Below, piece after piece: positions 23,199 through 31,396 of a stretch of DNA of 64,000 nt; within the stretch, counting starts at the first letter, position 1; each line of letters starts with the position of its first letter. Source of the stretch: Streptomyces cylindrosporus. GTDB taxonomy: Bacteria; Actinomycetota; Actinomycetes; Streptomycetales; Streptomycetaceae. Where the stretch lies: contig NZ_JALDAY010000015.1 of NCBI RefSeq assembly GCF_022698165.1, positions 124,001-188,000 of the forward strand. The letters run 5' to 3'. The notes beneath the pieces are model-generated. The model worked only from the letters and a program-made list of their open reading frames with translations, made no database searches and had not been told where the DNA came from. The translations under genes and the position numbers were made by a program.

Positions 23199-23438
23199 AT
23201 GAACGAAGACCCCCGACAGTTCCGCCGTCGGCGGATCGAGGCCGGTCTGAGCCAGACCGACCTCGCCATGCGAGCCGGGGTCGCGCCGAGCCACATCTCG
23301 GACGTGGAGAACGGGCGCGCCGGCTTCTCTCCCAAGAACCTCAAGGCCATCGCCGACGTCCTCGGCTGCGCGATCCACGACCTGCTGCTTCCGGAGCCGG
23401 AACACGCGGCCGGCGCACCCGCCAAGAGCGTGGCCTGA
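23199..23438 (+). CDS. Cro-like XRE family HTH protein
   Basis: 79 residues with a complete XRE helix-turn-helix: FRRRRIEAGLSQTDLAMRAG, then VAPSHISDVENGRAGFSP and a third helix ending at IHDLLLP (about 5-65). The ATG at 23199 is chosen over upstream GTG codons because a -10 box ends 7 bases before it, giving a leaderless mRNA. It is the first gene of the rightward early operon and overlaps the next gene by one base (TGATG). Confidence 0.85.
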   Translation: MNEDPRQFRRRRIEAGLSQTDLAMRAGVAPSHISDVENGRAGFSPKNLKAIADVLGCAIHDLLLPEPEHAAGAPAKSVA

Positions 23439-23563
23439 TGCGCGCCCGGATCGACGCCGTGTGCCGGTGGGTGTGCACCAACTGCGGTCACCGGAACGGC
23501 ATCCTCCGCGCCCAGTGCCGCGTCTGCGGCGCCGACCGCGAGTTCAAAGCGGGCGTGGCCTGA
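23438..23563 (+). CDS. RanBP2-type zinc-finger microprotein
   Basis: A 41-residue protein whose core fits the RanBP2 zinc-finger pattern W-x-C-x2-C-x3-N-x6-C-x2-C (W11, C13, C16, N20, C27, C30). Such fingers bind single-stranded RNA or protein partners. It overlaps both neighbours by one base (TGATG at each end). Too short for routine ORF calling, but the overlaps and motif support it. Confidence 0.7.
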   Translation: MRARIDAVCRWVCTNCGHRNGILRAQCRVCGADREFKAGVA

Positions 23564-23751
23564 TGTCCGGGCCGCGCATCTGCCGCACGGCGGAGGAAGC
23601 GTTCCAGGCCGGATACGAGGCGCCCTGCGAGCACCACGTGCCCGACCCGAACGACTGCCCCCGCTGCCGCCTCACCGATGCCGAGATCGCGCGCCTGGCC
23701 GTGCTGCACCGGCCCCACCTGCTCCCGGCCCCGCTCCAGCGGGCCGCCTGA
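23563..23751 (+). CDS. Small Cys/His-containing phage protein
   Basis: 62 residues: CRTAEEAFQAGYEAPCEHH followed by a CPRCRLTDAEIARLA segment. Four Cys and several His suggest metal binding. It starts inside the previous stop (TGATG). No family recognised. Confidence 0.6.
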   Translation: MSGPRICRTAEEAFQAGYEAPCEHHVPDPNDCPRCRLTDAEIARLAVLHRPHLLPAPLQRAA

Positions 23752-23758
23752 ACGCACT

Positions 23759-23790
23759 GAGGGCCCGTCGGATGCCCCCGACGAGCCCTC
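23759..23790 (+). terminator. Hairpin after the first early genes
   Basis: GAGGGCCCGTCGG (23759-23771) pairs with CCGACGAGCCCTC (23778-23790), apart from one internal mismatch. No U-run, so it may attenuate rather than stop early transcription. Confidence 0.5.
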
Positions 23791-23832
23791 GGCCCACCAG
23801 CCCATCACCTTGAGAGGAATGAGGTGGACCCG

Positions 23833-24084
23833 ATGCGCACCAGCATCGCACACGCCGCCCACGGCGCGGCCCCCAAGCCGCGACACACGGCAGCCGGAGA
23901 GCCGACGTTCGTTCCGCCGCTCGACATCGCCCGCGACAACGCGCGCCGTGTCCTGACCGAGGCACAGGAACTGGACCTGGACACGGCCACCGTCGGCGAG
24001 GTCTACGGCCAGCGCGGAGCCCTTCAGGAGAGCCTTCGCCAGGTGCTGGCCGCGCTCGACGCGGAGGACGGCCGCGATGCCTGA
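23833..24084 (+). CDS. Early phage protein, function unknown
   Basis: About 83 residues, with an Ala/His-rich start and a C-terminal helical half (ARDNARRVLTEAQELDLDT). ATG at 23833 after GAGGTGG; a GTG at 23824 is an alternative start. It overlaps the next gene by 8 bases. Confidence 0.55.
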   Translation: MRTSIAHAAHGAAPKPRHTAAGEPTFVPPLDIARDNARRVLTEAQELDLDTATVGEVYGQRGALQESLRQVLAALDAEDGRDA

Positions 24085-24466
24085 GCCCCTCACCGACGCC
24101 TATCTGAAGGAGACGCAGCGGATCATCGCTGCCGTCCCGAAGGGCCCCTGGAAGGTCGAGCCGAACGAGCACGGGCTTCCCGACCAGGTGGGCCCCATCG
24201 CCTTCCTGGAGACCTGGGTCGACAGCGACCGGCTGCCCGTCGTCGAGTTCGTCGCCTTCGCCCGCGAAGCCCTTCCCCGGTACGTCGGCGAGAACGCTCG
24301 GCAGCAAGACGAGAACAAGCGCCTCCGAGCCGAGGTGGCCGCGGCCCGCCGATTCGCGGAAGAGATGCGGAACTTCTGCTCCCCGCACGGCGTGTCCGTG
24401 CACTACGCGAACCAGCTCGTCGAGGCCATGGACCGCGCCAAGGGCGGTGCCCGCAATGGCCGATGA
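24077..24466 (+). CDS. Early phage protein with coiled coil
   Basis: 129 residues with an N-terminal helical and globular part (LTDAYLKETQRIIAAVPKGPW) and a coiled-coil segment (about 72-98, ARQQDENKRLRAEVAAARRF). This layout is common in actinophage early operons; the function is unknown. Confidence 0.6.
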   Translation: MPEPLTDAYLKETQRIIAAVPKGPWKVEPNEHGLPDQVGPIAFLETWVDSDRLPVVEFVAFAREALPRYVGENARQQDENKRLRAEVAAARRFAEEMRNFCSPHGVSVHYANQLVEAMDRAKGGARNGR

Positions 24467-25133
24467 CAACCTCACCTTCCCGTGGGCCCGCTCGTACGAC
24501 GCGGACCAACTCGCCGCCTTCGTCGAGGACCTGTGGGGCGCCGCCTCGGGCGACAACGACCTGGAGACCCTCGACGCCATCGAGCGCGTTATCGCCGCGC
24601 ACCGCCCCGAGCCCGAGCCCGAGGAAGCCCCGGTCGAGTGCCCGCTGGACGCCCGCGACATCGAAGTCCTCGTCTGCCTGGCCAACGGACACACACGGCT
24701 GGGTGCCGCCCGCAAGGTCAGCATGAGCGAGGACGCCGTTCGCGCCCTGTTGGCCCGGATGTACCTGCGCCTGGGCGTCCAGAACGCGGCCCACGCCGTC
24801 GCCACCGCACAGCACTACCGATGGCTGCCCACCGACAAGCTCAACATCCCGCAGCCCATCGTCGTGCAGCGCATGAGCCCGCAGGCCTGGAAGGCGCACT
24901 ACCGCGAGCGCGCCCAGCAACTGCGCGCCCGGCCGGGCGAGTTCGTCACCGTCGGCCCCTACTTCAGCTTCGACGGCGCCCGCAGGGCGGTGCACCGGAT
25001 CCAACTGGGCCTCCTCGACGACTTCCGGCCCGCCGGTTCCTTCGAGGCCACCGCGTACACCGAGGCCGGCCTGTGGGCCGTCCGGGCCCGCTACGTCGGA
25101 ACCGCCTCCACTCCCCAGAAAGCCGTCTCATGA
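24456..25133 (+). CDS. LuxR-type HTH domain phage protein
   Basis: 225 residues. The middle (about 60-118) looks like a LuxR/GerE helix-turn-helix (LDARDIEVLVCLANGHTRLG, then MSEDAVRALLARMYLRLGV). The C-terminal part is globular and unrecognised. ATG at 24456, within the previous gene. It may be a phage transcription factor or use the HTH for another DNA-binding role. Confidence 0.6.
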   Translation: MADDNLTFPWARSYDADQLAAFVEDLWGAASGDNDLETLDAIERVIAAHRPEPEPEEAPVECPLDARDIEVLVCLANGHTRLGAARKVSMSEDAVRALLARMYLRLGVQNAAHAVATAQHYRWLPTDKLNIPQPIVVQRMSPQAWKAHYRERAQQLRARPGEFVTVGPYFSFDGARRAVHRIQLGLLDDFRPAGSFEATAYTEAGLWAVRARYVGTASTPQKAVS

Positions 25134-25459
25134 CCTTCGACACGCCCACCAGGCGTCTGGACTATAAGCCGACCGCCAAGGTGGACAGCAGCGAGCAGAT
25201 GACCGCGTTCCTGGACGCGGCCGAGGAGGGCTGGCCGGACTACCAGCCGGTTCTCCACCGGCGGTACGGCACGTACGGCGTCGTCCGTAGCGACAGCTGC
25301 GCCAACGTGCCCTTCCTGTTCGACGGCAAGCCCCGCCGCGTGTGCCTCGACTTCGAGGGCCACACCTGGGTGTCCGTCGTCTGGAACCCGGGCGGCGCCT
25401 TCCCGTTGCGCTGCTGGGTCCCCGCCCGCCGCATCCGCACCTGCGGGCGGAGGTACTGA
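25130..25459 (+). CDS. Early phage protein, function unknown
   Basis: 109 residues, with a central VLHRRYGTYGVVRSDSCANV and a Trp-containing segment (TWVSVVWNPGG). The start overlaps the previous stop (ATGA). Confidence 0.55.
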   Translation: MTFDTPTRRLDYKPTAKVDSSEQMTAFLDAAEEGWPDYQPVLHRRYGTYGVVRSDSCANVPFLFDGKPRRVCLDFEGHTWVSVVWNPGGAFPLRCWVPARRIRTCGRRY

Positions 25460-25461
25460 GC

Positions 25462-25929
25462 ATGCGCTACGCGATCATCGCCACCGACGGCCAGCTCACA
25501 CACGCGGCCGACGAGCCCGACTGGGACGCCCTCATCGGCCCCGAGGGAAAGTCGCGCGTTCACCTTCCCGGCCTCGCCGTGGCCGCCTGGGCGTCCGACG
25601 TCGGACTGCTCTTCCCGAAGCGGTACCCGCGCAACATCACCGCATCGTGCGTGCTCGCCGCTTTCGGCGCCCGCGTGCAGCCGTACGCCGGACCGATCGT
25701 GTTCACCGGCTGGAACCCGGCCAACACCGGGCTCGGCCTGTCGGAGATCGAGCCCCTGCCGCAGCCCGTGGAAGCCCTCGACATGGTGCACGGCGCCGTG
25801 CTCAAGGCCCTCGACGGCCAGACGCCGCGGGACTTCACCCCGAGCTGGGCGGAGCAGATGCGCGAGATCGCCGAGCACGCCCGCACCGCGCCCACGCAGG
25901 GCATCACGATCCGGGCGGTGAAACTGTGA
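25462..25929 (+). CDS. DUF3846-like phage protein
   Basis: 155 residues. The start MRYAIIATDGQL and the later PRNITASCVLAAFGARVQP then IVFTGWN fit the DUF3846 pattern seen in many actinophages. Function unknown. ATG at 25462 with GGAGGT 7 bases upstream; ends GTGA-coupled to the next gene. Confidence 0.6.
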   Translation: MRYAIIATDGQLTHAADEPDWDALIGPEGKSRVHLPGLAVAAWASDVGLLFPKRYPRNITASCVLAAFGARVQPYAGPIVFTGWNPANTGLGLSEIEPLPQPVEALDMVHGAVLKALDGQTPRDFTPSWAEQMREIAEHARTAPTQGITIRAVKL

Positions 25930-26240
25930 CGGCCGCCGACCACATCCGCTTCGAGTCCCCGGCGCCTCACCTGCCGCTGCCGTCAGCGGAGATGCGCGAC
26001 GCCTTCATCGCCGCCCTGCGCACGCGTCCCGGGGAGTGGGCCCTCATAGGCCAGAACCGGTCGCCAGGGGCGGCACGGCAGGCGGCCTACGCCCTTCGGA
26101 ACTCGCTGAGCCCCTGGACCTATCTGCCCGGCAGCCTCTTCGAGACCGACTGCAAGACCGTCATCGGGGAGCACCGCGTCTACGTCCGCTACATGGGCGA
26201 CGCCGCCGAGGCCGCGACCAGCGAGGTGCCGCCCGCATGA
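25926..26240 (+). CDS. Early phage protein, function unknown
   Basis: 104 residues. It contains RTRPGEWALIGQN and SPWTYLPGSLFE, resembling small phage proteins that pair with DUF3846-like ones, but no family is certain. GTGA overlap at the start and ATGA at the end. Confidence 0.55.
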   Translation: MTAADHIRFESPAPHLPLPSAEMRDAFIAALRTRPGEWALIGQNRSPGAARQAAYALRNSLSPWTYLPGSLFETDCKTVIGEHRVYVRYMGDAAEAATSEVPPA

Positions 26241-26659
26241 AGACCACCCGCCCGGCGTCAAAGTCGACTGCCCCCGCCGACTGGATGGCGGCCCCGGCAG
26301 CAGCCAAGGCAGAAGAGGTGCACCGTGCCGCTCCTGTGACGCTGCCTGCGCCGGGCGGGCCCCAGACCACCCGTTCCGCGTCAACGTCACCCACCCGCGG
26401 TCTCCGTTCAGCCGCATCGGGAGCGAAGGGAGGCGAGGGGCCGCGACTTACCTGGGCGCCGGAGACCCTCCCTGCGCGGAACGGGTCCCAGACCGCTCGC
26501 CCGGAGTCAACGTCACCCGACGAGTCCGGATTGCCCCGATCGGGAGCCAAGGCCGGGGAGGCGCCGCTGACAGATCCGGCGCCGATGACCCGACCTGCTC
26601 CGGGCGAGCACCCCACCGCACGGCTGCCGCTGGCCGCCGATGCCAGCCGAGACCAGTGA
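26237..26659 (+). CDS. Low-complexity repeat protein
   Basis: 140 residues, rich in Ala/Pro/Thr/Ser, built from about three degenerate repeats of the form TLPAPGGPQTTRSASTSP (about 33-50, 76-94 and 113-130). Probably disordered. The frame is supported by the ATGA overlap with the upstream gene, but the composition makes it less certain than its neighbours. Confidence 0.5.
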   Translation: MKTTRPASKSTAPADWMAAPAAAKAEEVHRAAPVTLPAPGGPQTTRSASTSPTRGLRSAASGAKGGEGPRLTWAPETLPARNGSQTARPESTSPDESGLPRSGAKAGEAPLTDPAPMTRPAPGEHPTARLPLAADASRDQ

Positions 26660-26665
26660 GCAGAC

Positions 26666-27028
26666 ATGAACGAACGACTGACCGAAGAGGCCATCGCGCA
26701 AGCGCTCAGCGCGCGTGGCTACCGGACCATGACGACCGAGCAGTGGAGCCGCCAAGGCGCCCTCGACGTCATCCGTGAGCAGCGGCGACGGAACGCCGAC
26801 GATCCGCGCGTCCGAAGCCTGGACGAGATCGCTTCCAGGCTTGCGGATCGCCTCACCAAGTACGTGGACGTACCCGCAGCGGACATGGCCACCGTGCTCC
26901 TGGCGGCCGGCGCGTCGGTCGGTGCCCTCGCCCTGATGCACTCCCTACCCGGCCCGGTCATCTCCGAGATCCTCCAGGTGACTGGCGCGGAACTGGACCG
27001 GCGTGCCACCGAGGGCGGTCAGGGATGA
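26666..27028 (+). CDS. Early phage protein, function unknown
   Basis: 120 residues, mostly helical (LTEEAIAQALSARGYRTMTT) with a mildly hydrophobic stretch near 75-95 (MATVLLAAGASVGALALM). Starts 7 bases after the previous stop and overlaps the next start (ATGA). Confidence 0.55.
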   Translation: MNERLTEEAIAQALSARGYRTMTTEQWSRQGALDVIREQRRRNADDPRVRSLDEIASRLADRLTKYVDVPAADMATVLLAAGASVGALALMHSLPGPVISEILQVTGAELDRRATEGGQG

Positions 27029-27294
27029 CGCTCACCGACGCTGAACTGGACCAGCTGATCGAGGACATCGGCCTGAAAAGGCCTGATGAGGACCTCGAAC
27101 ACGGGGCCATCGAGCACGGCACAGAAAAGGGTGCCCTTCAGCACCGCCACCGCGAGGAACGGCTGTGCCCCCGCTGCCGCCAGGCCGTACGAGACGCCTA
27201 CGACCAGCGCCGCTACGGACGCACCGGCTACCTCACCGAGGCCGAGTGGCAGGCCCAGAAGGGCTCGCGCGGAGACGGCGGTGAGAAGCCATGA
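27025..27294 (+). CDS. Small CxxC phage protein upstream of RusA
   Basis: 89 residues with a lone CPRCRQAVRDAY knuckle (about 48-52) in a charged helical chain. The four-base overlap with rusA suggests coordinated translation. Confidence 0.55.
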   Translation: MTLTDAELDQLIEDIGLKRPDEDLEHGAIEHGTEKGALQHRHREERLCPRCRQAVRDAYDQRRYGRTGYLTEAEWQAQKGSRGDGGEKP

Positions 27295-27776
27295 CCCGAC
27301 TCGCCCTGACGATCACCGTGCATGGCACCCCGGGCCCGCAGGGATCGAAGACCCGGAACGCCGCCGGAGCGCTCTACGAGTCGTCCGCGAAGGTCAAGCC
27401 GTGGCGCGAGGCAGTCAAGTCGGCCGCCCTCGACAAGCTCGTCCTCGACACAGAGTGGCAGCCGCTTCGCGAAGCGGTCCGGCTGGAGGTCGTGTTCACC
27501 CTCGGGCGTCCGAAGAGCCACTTCGGCACGGGCAAGAACGCTGGCCTGGTGAAGCCGTCCGCTCCGCGCTTCCCCACCGGGAAGCCCGACACGGACAAGC
27601 TGCTCCGTTCCACCCAGGACGCCCTGAAGGACGCGGGCGTGCTCCTGGACGACTCCGTCGTGACCGACACGGTCGCCGCCAAGCGCTACGTGCTCACCAC
27701 CGACGACACCCTCTCGCACCCCGGCGCCGTCATCCGCGTGTGGCGCCTGAACGAGCCCAAGGAGCCCACGCCGTGA
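27291..27776 (+). CDS. rusA: RusA-type Holliday junction resolvase
   Basis: 161 residues matching the RusA fold: TVHGTPGPQGSKTRN near the N-terminus, and KPDTDKLLRSTQDALKDAG then LLDDSVV, which supply the conserved metal-binding Asp residues. RusA enzymes cut four-way DNA junctions made during phage replication and recombination, as homodimers in the cytoplasm. It overlaps both neighbours by four bases. This is the clearest DNA-processing gene of the early operon. Confidence 0.88.
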   Translation: MTRLALTITVHGTPGPQGSKTRNAAGALYESSAKVKPWREAVKSAALDKLVLDTEWQPLREAVRLEVVFTLGRPKSHFGTGKNAGLVKPSAPRFPTGKPDTDKLLRSTQDALKDAGVLLDDSVVTDTVAAKRYVLTTDDTLSHPGAVIRVWRLNEPKEPTP

Positions 27777-28282
27777 CCCAGTTGAAGTTCGACCCGAAAG
27801 TCTCCGCGTCGGCACAGGAGGCCCTGGAGCCGCACGTCCGGCCCGTGTACGCCACGCCCGCCTCCCGCCGGTTGTTCATCGGGGAGTTCGCGGCGATCGA
27901 GCGGACCGAGCCCGCACCGGGCTCGGAGAAGGAGGCGTCCGTCAAGGTCCGCATCGTCGCCCTGGAGCTGCCGAACGAGTCCCAGGAGGGCTACGTCCGC
28001 GAGGCCCTGCGCTTCCTGCACCTCCAGCGCACGGCCCGCGGAACCCTCGACGACGACGGCCAGCTGGAGCTCGACGAGAGCACGCTGCGCCTGACCGGCG
28101 GCCAACTCGCCTACATGGAGACCGCACGCCTGCGGGCCGGCCTCATGCACTGGGCGGCGTACGCCCGACGCGTCCTGCACACCTCGAACATCACCGTCAC
28201 CGAGGCCATGCACGAGATCAAGACCGTCGCCGACGGACTCACGGCGGCCCTCGACGGCGCGCTCGGAGACGACGACTCCTGA
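27773..28282 (+). CDS. Early phage protein following RusA, function unknown
   Basis: 169 residues. It has an extended N-terminal part and a helical C-terminal half (TGGQLAYMETARLRAGLMHW, HEIKTVADGLTAALDGAL). GTG start coupled to rusA. Last gene before a small hairpin (CGCGCC/GGCGCG, 28292-28308). Confidence 0.55.
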   Translation: MTQLKFDPKVSASAQEALEPHVRPVYATPASRRLFIGEFAAIERTEPAPGSEKEASVKVRIVALELPNESQEGYVREALRFLHLQRTARGTLDDDGQLELDESTLRLTGGQLAYMETARLRAGLMHWAAYARRVLHTSNITVTEAMHEIKTVADGLTAALDGALGDDDS

Positions 28283-28349
28283 CACCCATCACGCGCCCAT
28301 GAGGCGCGCGTGACTCAACCCGACCAGGCCCTGAAGGGAGGTGACCCCT

Positions 28350-29588
28350 ATGCCTCAACGCGTCCGTGTACCCCTGCGCGTCGTCGTCGGCCACTACGCC
28401 GACGCGACCGTCAGCGTGTACGTGAAGATCGCCGCGCTCGACCGGCGCGACAGCGGCTGCGAGGCAGGGGTCGCCTATCTCTCCGGCCTGCTCGGCCTGG
28501 CGCGCTCCACGGTCGAACGCGCGCTGACGCAGCTGATGAGGCCTGCGCCGGACGACGACATAGTGGAGCTGACGAGCCAGCGGCGCACCCGGCAGGGCGG
28601 CGAGGGCTGGACGGCTGTGCGCCGGGTCCGCGCCACCAACCCGCAGCGTGAGCACGGGGCTTGGGTTCCGTCGCGCGCCGCCGAGAGTCTCAGCCCGCGC
28701 CAGCTGCGCTGCTACGCGGCTCTGGCGTACGCCACCGCGACCGGCGTGCACGCCACGCTCGCCGAGCTGGCGCGCGTGCTGCGCCACCGCTCCGGACAGA
28801 AGGCCGGCCAGCCCCTGGCCGTGCGCTCGGTGCGCCGCATCCTGCGCGACCTGGAGCAGCTCGGCTGGATCACCGTCGAGCCGCGCGCCGGGTACCGCGG
28901 CCGCCACATCTACACCGTCCACGACGAGCCGGTCCAGGCCGTGCTCACTGCGGACTCTGGAGAGGGATCGGGTGGGGATCTTGGTGAGGGATCGCTAACA
29001 GTGGATCACCACCAGACTGACTCACCCGATGATCAACCGCCCACTGCCGCCTTGGACTTCCGCCGTAGGCGAGAGCAGGTAGTAGCGGGCGGCCCTGTGG
29101 AAAACCCTCCGCTTCCCGCCGCAGTTCGCCGCCCGTACGGGGGGCCTCAGCTGAGTCTCGCTCCGCGGATCTGGCGAGTCCTCGAACCGGTGAAGACGCT
29201 GCTGCCCGGCCTGTCGCCGTACGTCGTGCGGGAGCTCGCCAGGGAGATCGGCCGCCAGCTGGACGAGGGCCAGGAGGTTGAACGGCTGCGCAGCCGACTG
29301 GAGTTCCGCTTCGCGTCCACCGACACGATCCGCGACCCCGGCCGGTGGCTGCTCGGCGCAGGCATCGTCCGCCGCGGCTGCGGGCTGGCCGCGTGCGAGT
29401 CCGGCCTGATCTGGCACACCGGCCGCCTGTGCTCCAGCTGCGTCGCCACCTGGTCGTCCGCGGAGCGGTTGCGCCGCATCGAACGCGAACTCGACCAGCG
29501 CGAGCGCGACATGGGCATCCGCACCCCGTACCAGCTTCCCCCGGGGCGCCCGCAGCCCTCCGCGCTCCCGATGGGGAGGCGGAGATGA
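28350..29588 (+). CDS. Replication-initiator-like HTH protein
   Basis: 412 residues. The N-terminal winged-helix region (about 20-75, VAYLSGLLGLARSTVERAL) and a second HTH-like region (about 113-185, LRCYAALAYATATGVHATLA and VRRILRDLEQLGWITVE) resemble phage and plasmid initiators. Next is a low-complexity acidic linker (about 205-245) whose DNA holds GGATC repeats, then a helical part and a zinc-knuckle-like CGLAACES...CSSC motif (about 347-370). It may load replication proteins at an origin inside its own gene. ATG at 28350 after AGGGAGG. Confidence 0.6.
   Translation: MPQRVRVPLRVVVGHYADATVSVYVKIAALDRRDSGCEAGVAYLSGLLGLARSTVERALTQLMRPAPDDDIVELTSQRRTRQGGEGWTAVRRVRATNPQREHGAWVPSRAAESLSPRQLRCYAALAYATATGVHATLAELARVLRHRSGQKAGQPLAVRSVRRILRDLEQLGWITVEPRAGYRGRHIYTVHDEPVQAVLTADSGEGSGGDLGEGSLTVDHHQTDSPDDQPPTAALDFRRRREQVVAGGPVENPPLPAAVRRPYGGPQLSLAPRIWRVLEPVKTLLPGLSPYVVRELAREIGRQLDEGQEVERLRSRLEFRFASTDTIRDPGRWLLGAGIVRRGCGLAACESGLIWHTGRLCSSCVATWSSAERLRRIERELDQRERDMGIRTPYQLPPGRPQPSALPMGRRR
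28975..29017. repeat. GGATC iteron-like repeats in the initiator-like gene
   Basis: GGATC occurs at 28975, 28986, 28999 and 29013, spaced 11-14 bases, in the linker-coding part of the gene and next to an AT-richer stretch (ATCGCTAACA). The placement recalls lambda's origin inside gene O. Confidence 0.4.
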
Positions 29589-29896
29589 ACGACGACTCCG
29601 AGCTGCCCCGCCCGGCCACCGGCCAGCTCCTGGCCCTCGCCACCGCCGCTCGACCGGACTGGCCCCTGGACCAGCTGCGCGACGCGATCGCCCAGGCCCG
29701 CACGGCCGGCATGACCTTCGGCCGCGCCCTGGTCGTCGTCGCGCAGATGATCGCCGACCCCATGGCCCAACCCGGGGACCTGCTCGCCGAGTTGCCGGAG
29801 CCGTGGCGCCACCGTCGGCGCCCGCCCGGACCCGAGACCTACCACCGCGGAGCCGCCGCCGTACGCGCGGCCCTGCACCACACCGAAACCGACTGA
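29585..29896 (+). CDS. Early phage protein, function unknown
   Basis: 103 residues, helical, with PDWPLDQLRDAIAQARTAGM and an Arg-rich end. ATG overlaps the initiator-like gene stop, so it may be a partner (for example a loader-type role), but no helicase-loader motif is visible. Confidence 0.55.
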   Translation: MNDDSELPRPATGQLLALATAARPDWPLDQLRDAIAQARTAGMTFGRALVVVAQMIADPMAQPGDLLAELPEPWRHRRRPPGPETYHRGAAAVRAALHHTETD

Positions 29897-29911
29897 ACCC
29901 GAAGGGAGGCG

Positions 29912-30337
29912 ATGGCGATGACCGCAACGCTGCACATCGGCCGTCGCACCACCCCGCACCACCCGCTCACCGGCCTGCGCGCCCGCTGGGAGACCTTCCA
30001 GTTGAAGCGCTCCCGCCGCGTGCAGACCGCCACCTTTCAGCGGCTCCACGACGCGCTGCCCCTGGACAACATGGACCGGCACGCGCTGGACGCCCCGGCC
30101 CTTGAGAGCGCCTTCGCGGACCTGGCCGCCGACCACCCCGACACGGTCACCCCGGCCGACGGCGGCAGCGCGGCCCGCGAGGCCGACCGCGAGCAGCTGC
30201 TCATCGCGCTGCGCGACCACGCGTTCCGCGAGGCCCACCCGACGCCGGAACACGGCTGGTCCCCGGAGGTCGTCGCCGCCCATCAGCGCCTGATCGCCGA
30301 CGTCCACGCCTGCTTCCACCCCGGCGGCGACTCATGA
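29912..30337 (+). CDS. Early phage protein, function unknown
   Basis: 141 residues, helical and charged, with HPLTGLRARWETFQLKRSRR near the start. Good ribosome site AAGGGAGG before the ATG at 29912. Confidence 0.55.
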   Translation: MAMTATLHIGRRTTPHHPLTGLRARWETFQLKRSRRVQTATFQRLHDALPLDNMDRHALDAPALESAFADLAADHPDTVTPADGGSAAREADREQLLIALRDHAFREAHPTPEHGWSPEVVAAHQRLIADVHACFHPGGDS

Positions 30338-30675
30338 GCGCCGCGGCGAAGGAATTCCAGGCGGACGCGACCACACGGTCCCTGCTGCACCAGCGGCTCT
30401 ACACGCTGTTCGGGCGCCGCGTGAGCGAGGTCCGCATCACCCGCGTCACCTGGCCCGAGGGACACCGCTGGGTGGCCATGGTGCTCGGCCCCGGCGACAA
30501 GGAGGTCCCCCCCGTGCGAGGGAGCGGCCTGCACGTCCAGGCGGCCCTCGTCCTCAAGGAGGCCTTCCCGCAGGCGAACTGGGGCCGCGGCCAGAACTAC
30601 GACGTCACCACCGGGGTCCTGCGCGAGCACGTCGTACGGCAGCCCGCCAGCGCGAGGAAGGCGCGGAACACCTGA
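30334..30675 (+). CDS. Early phage protein, function unknown
   Basis: 113 residues of mixed strands and helix (LYTLFGRRVSEVRITRVTW). ATGA overlap upstream and one-base overlap (TGATG) downstream. Confidence 0.55.
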   Translation: MSAAAKEFQADATTRSLLHQRLYTLFGRRVSEVRITRVTWPEGHRWVAMVLGPGDKEVPPVRGSGLHVQAALVLKEAFPQANWGRGQNYDVTTGVLREHVVRQPASARKARNT

Positions 30676-31148
30676 TGCGCACGTATGAGGAAGCCTCCAA
30701 GGAGGCGCTCCCCGAGGGAACGTTCTCGAACAGCTCCCAGTGGGAGGTCTGGTCGGCGAAGAACTGCGACCGCTGCGTCCACGACGAGCCGGGCCGCCAG
30801 GGCGACGCCGCGAACGGCTGCCCGCTGATCCTGATCGCCCTGGAGGGCAGACGCCCGGCCGAGTGGCTCACGCAGACCGAGCAGCAGGAAGTCCACGCCG
30901 ACTACACCTGCACCGAGTTCCGCGACGAGAACGACTCCGACCCGGAGCCGCACCCCGTGCCCACCCCGGACGGCCAGGGCGAGCTCGTACCCCGCGAGCC
31001 GTACGAGGGCCACCGCGTCCTCACACCGCTCAACTGGCAAGACCGCGGGGGCCGCGACTTCGCCGCGTCCATCGAGTCCGGCCTGACCGAGGACTTCGAC
31101 GCCTTCGAGCGCCGTGTCACCGCAGCCGACACCACACGGAGGCCCTGA
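30675..31148 (+). CDS. Cys-containing early phage protein
   Basis: 157 residues. The middle holds NCDRCVHD and, later, GCPLILIALEG and YTCTEF, a four-Cys arrangement that may bind zinc. Similar Cys-containing proteins are frequent in actinophage early regions; the role is unknown. Confidence 0.6.
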   Translation: MRTYEEASKEALPEGTFSNSSQWEVWSAKNCDRCVHDEPGRQGDAANGCPLILIALEGRRPAEWLTQTEQQEVHADYTCTEFRDENDSDPEPHPVPTPDGQGELVPREPYEGHRVLTPLNWQDRGGRDFAASIESGLTEDFDAFERRVTAADTTRRP

Positions 31149-31396
31149 TGCTGAACACCTCTGAGTGCGCCGTCCCCTCGTCGAGGGAGAAGGAACTCCA
31201 AGCCGAGAACCGGGACCTGCGCGAGCTCGTCGCCAAGCTCACGGACCGGCTCGACATGCTCCAGACGGCCAACGAGGGCGCCTACAAGGAACTTTCGATC
31301 GCGACCGGGGGCCCGCGCTTCGACCCCGCGCAGCCGTTCGGCACCGACCCGAAGCGGAAGCTCGGCACGCTCTTCATGAAGGGCAGCCGCCCGTGA
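31148..31396 (+). CDS. Small coiled-coil phage protein
   Basis: 82 residues with a leucine-zipper-like coiled coil (about 13-45, LQAENRDLRELVAKLTDRLD) and a polar C-terminus. One-base TGATG overlap with the previous gene. Confidence 0.55.
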   Translation: MLNTSECAVPSSREKELQAENRDLRELVAKLTDRLDMLQTANEGAYKELSIATGGPRFDPAQPFGTDPKRKLGTLFMKGSRP

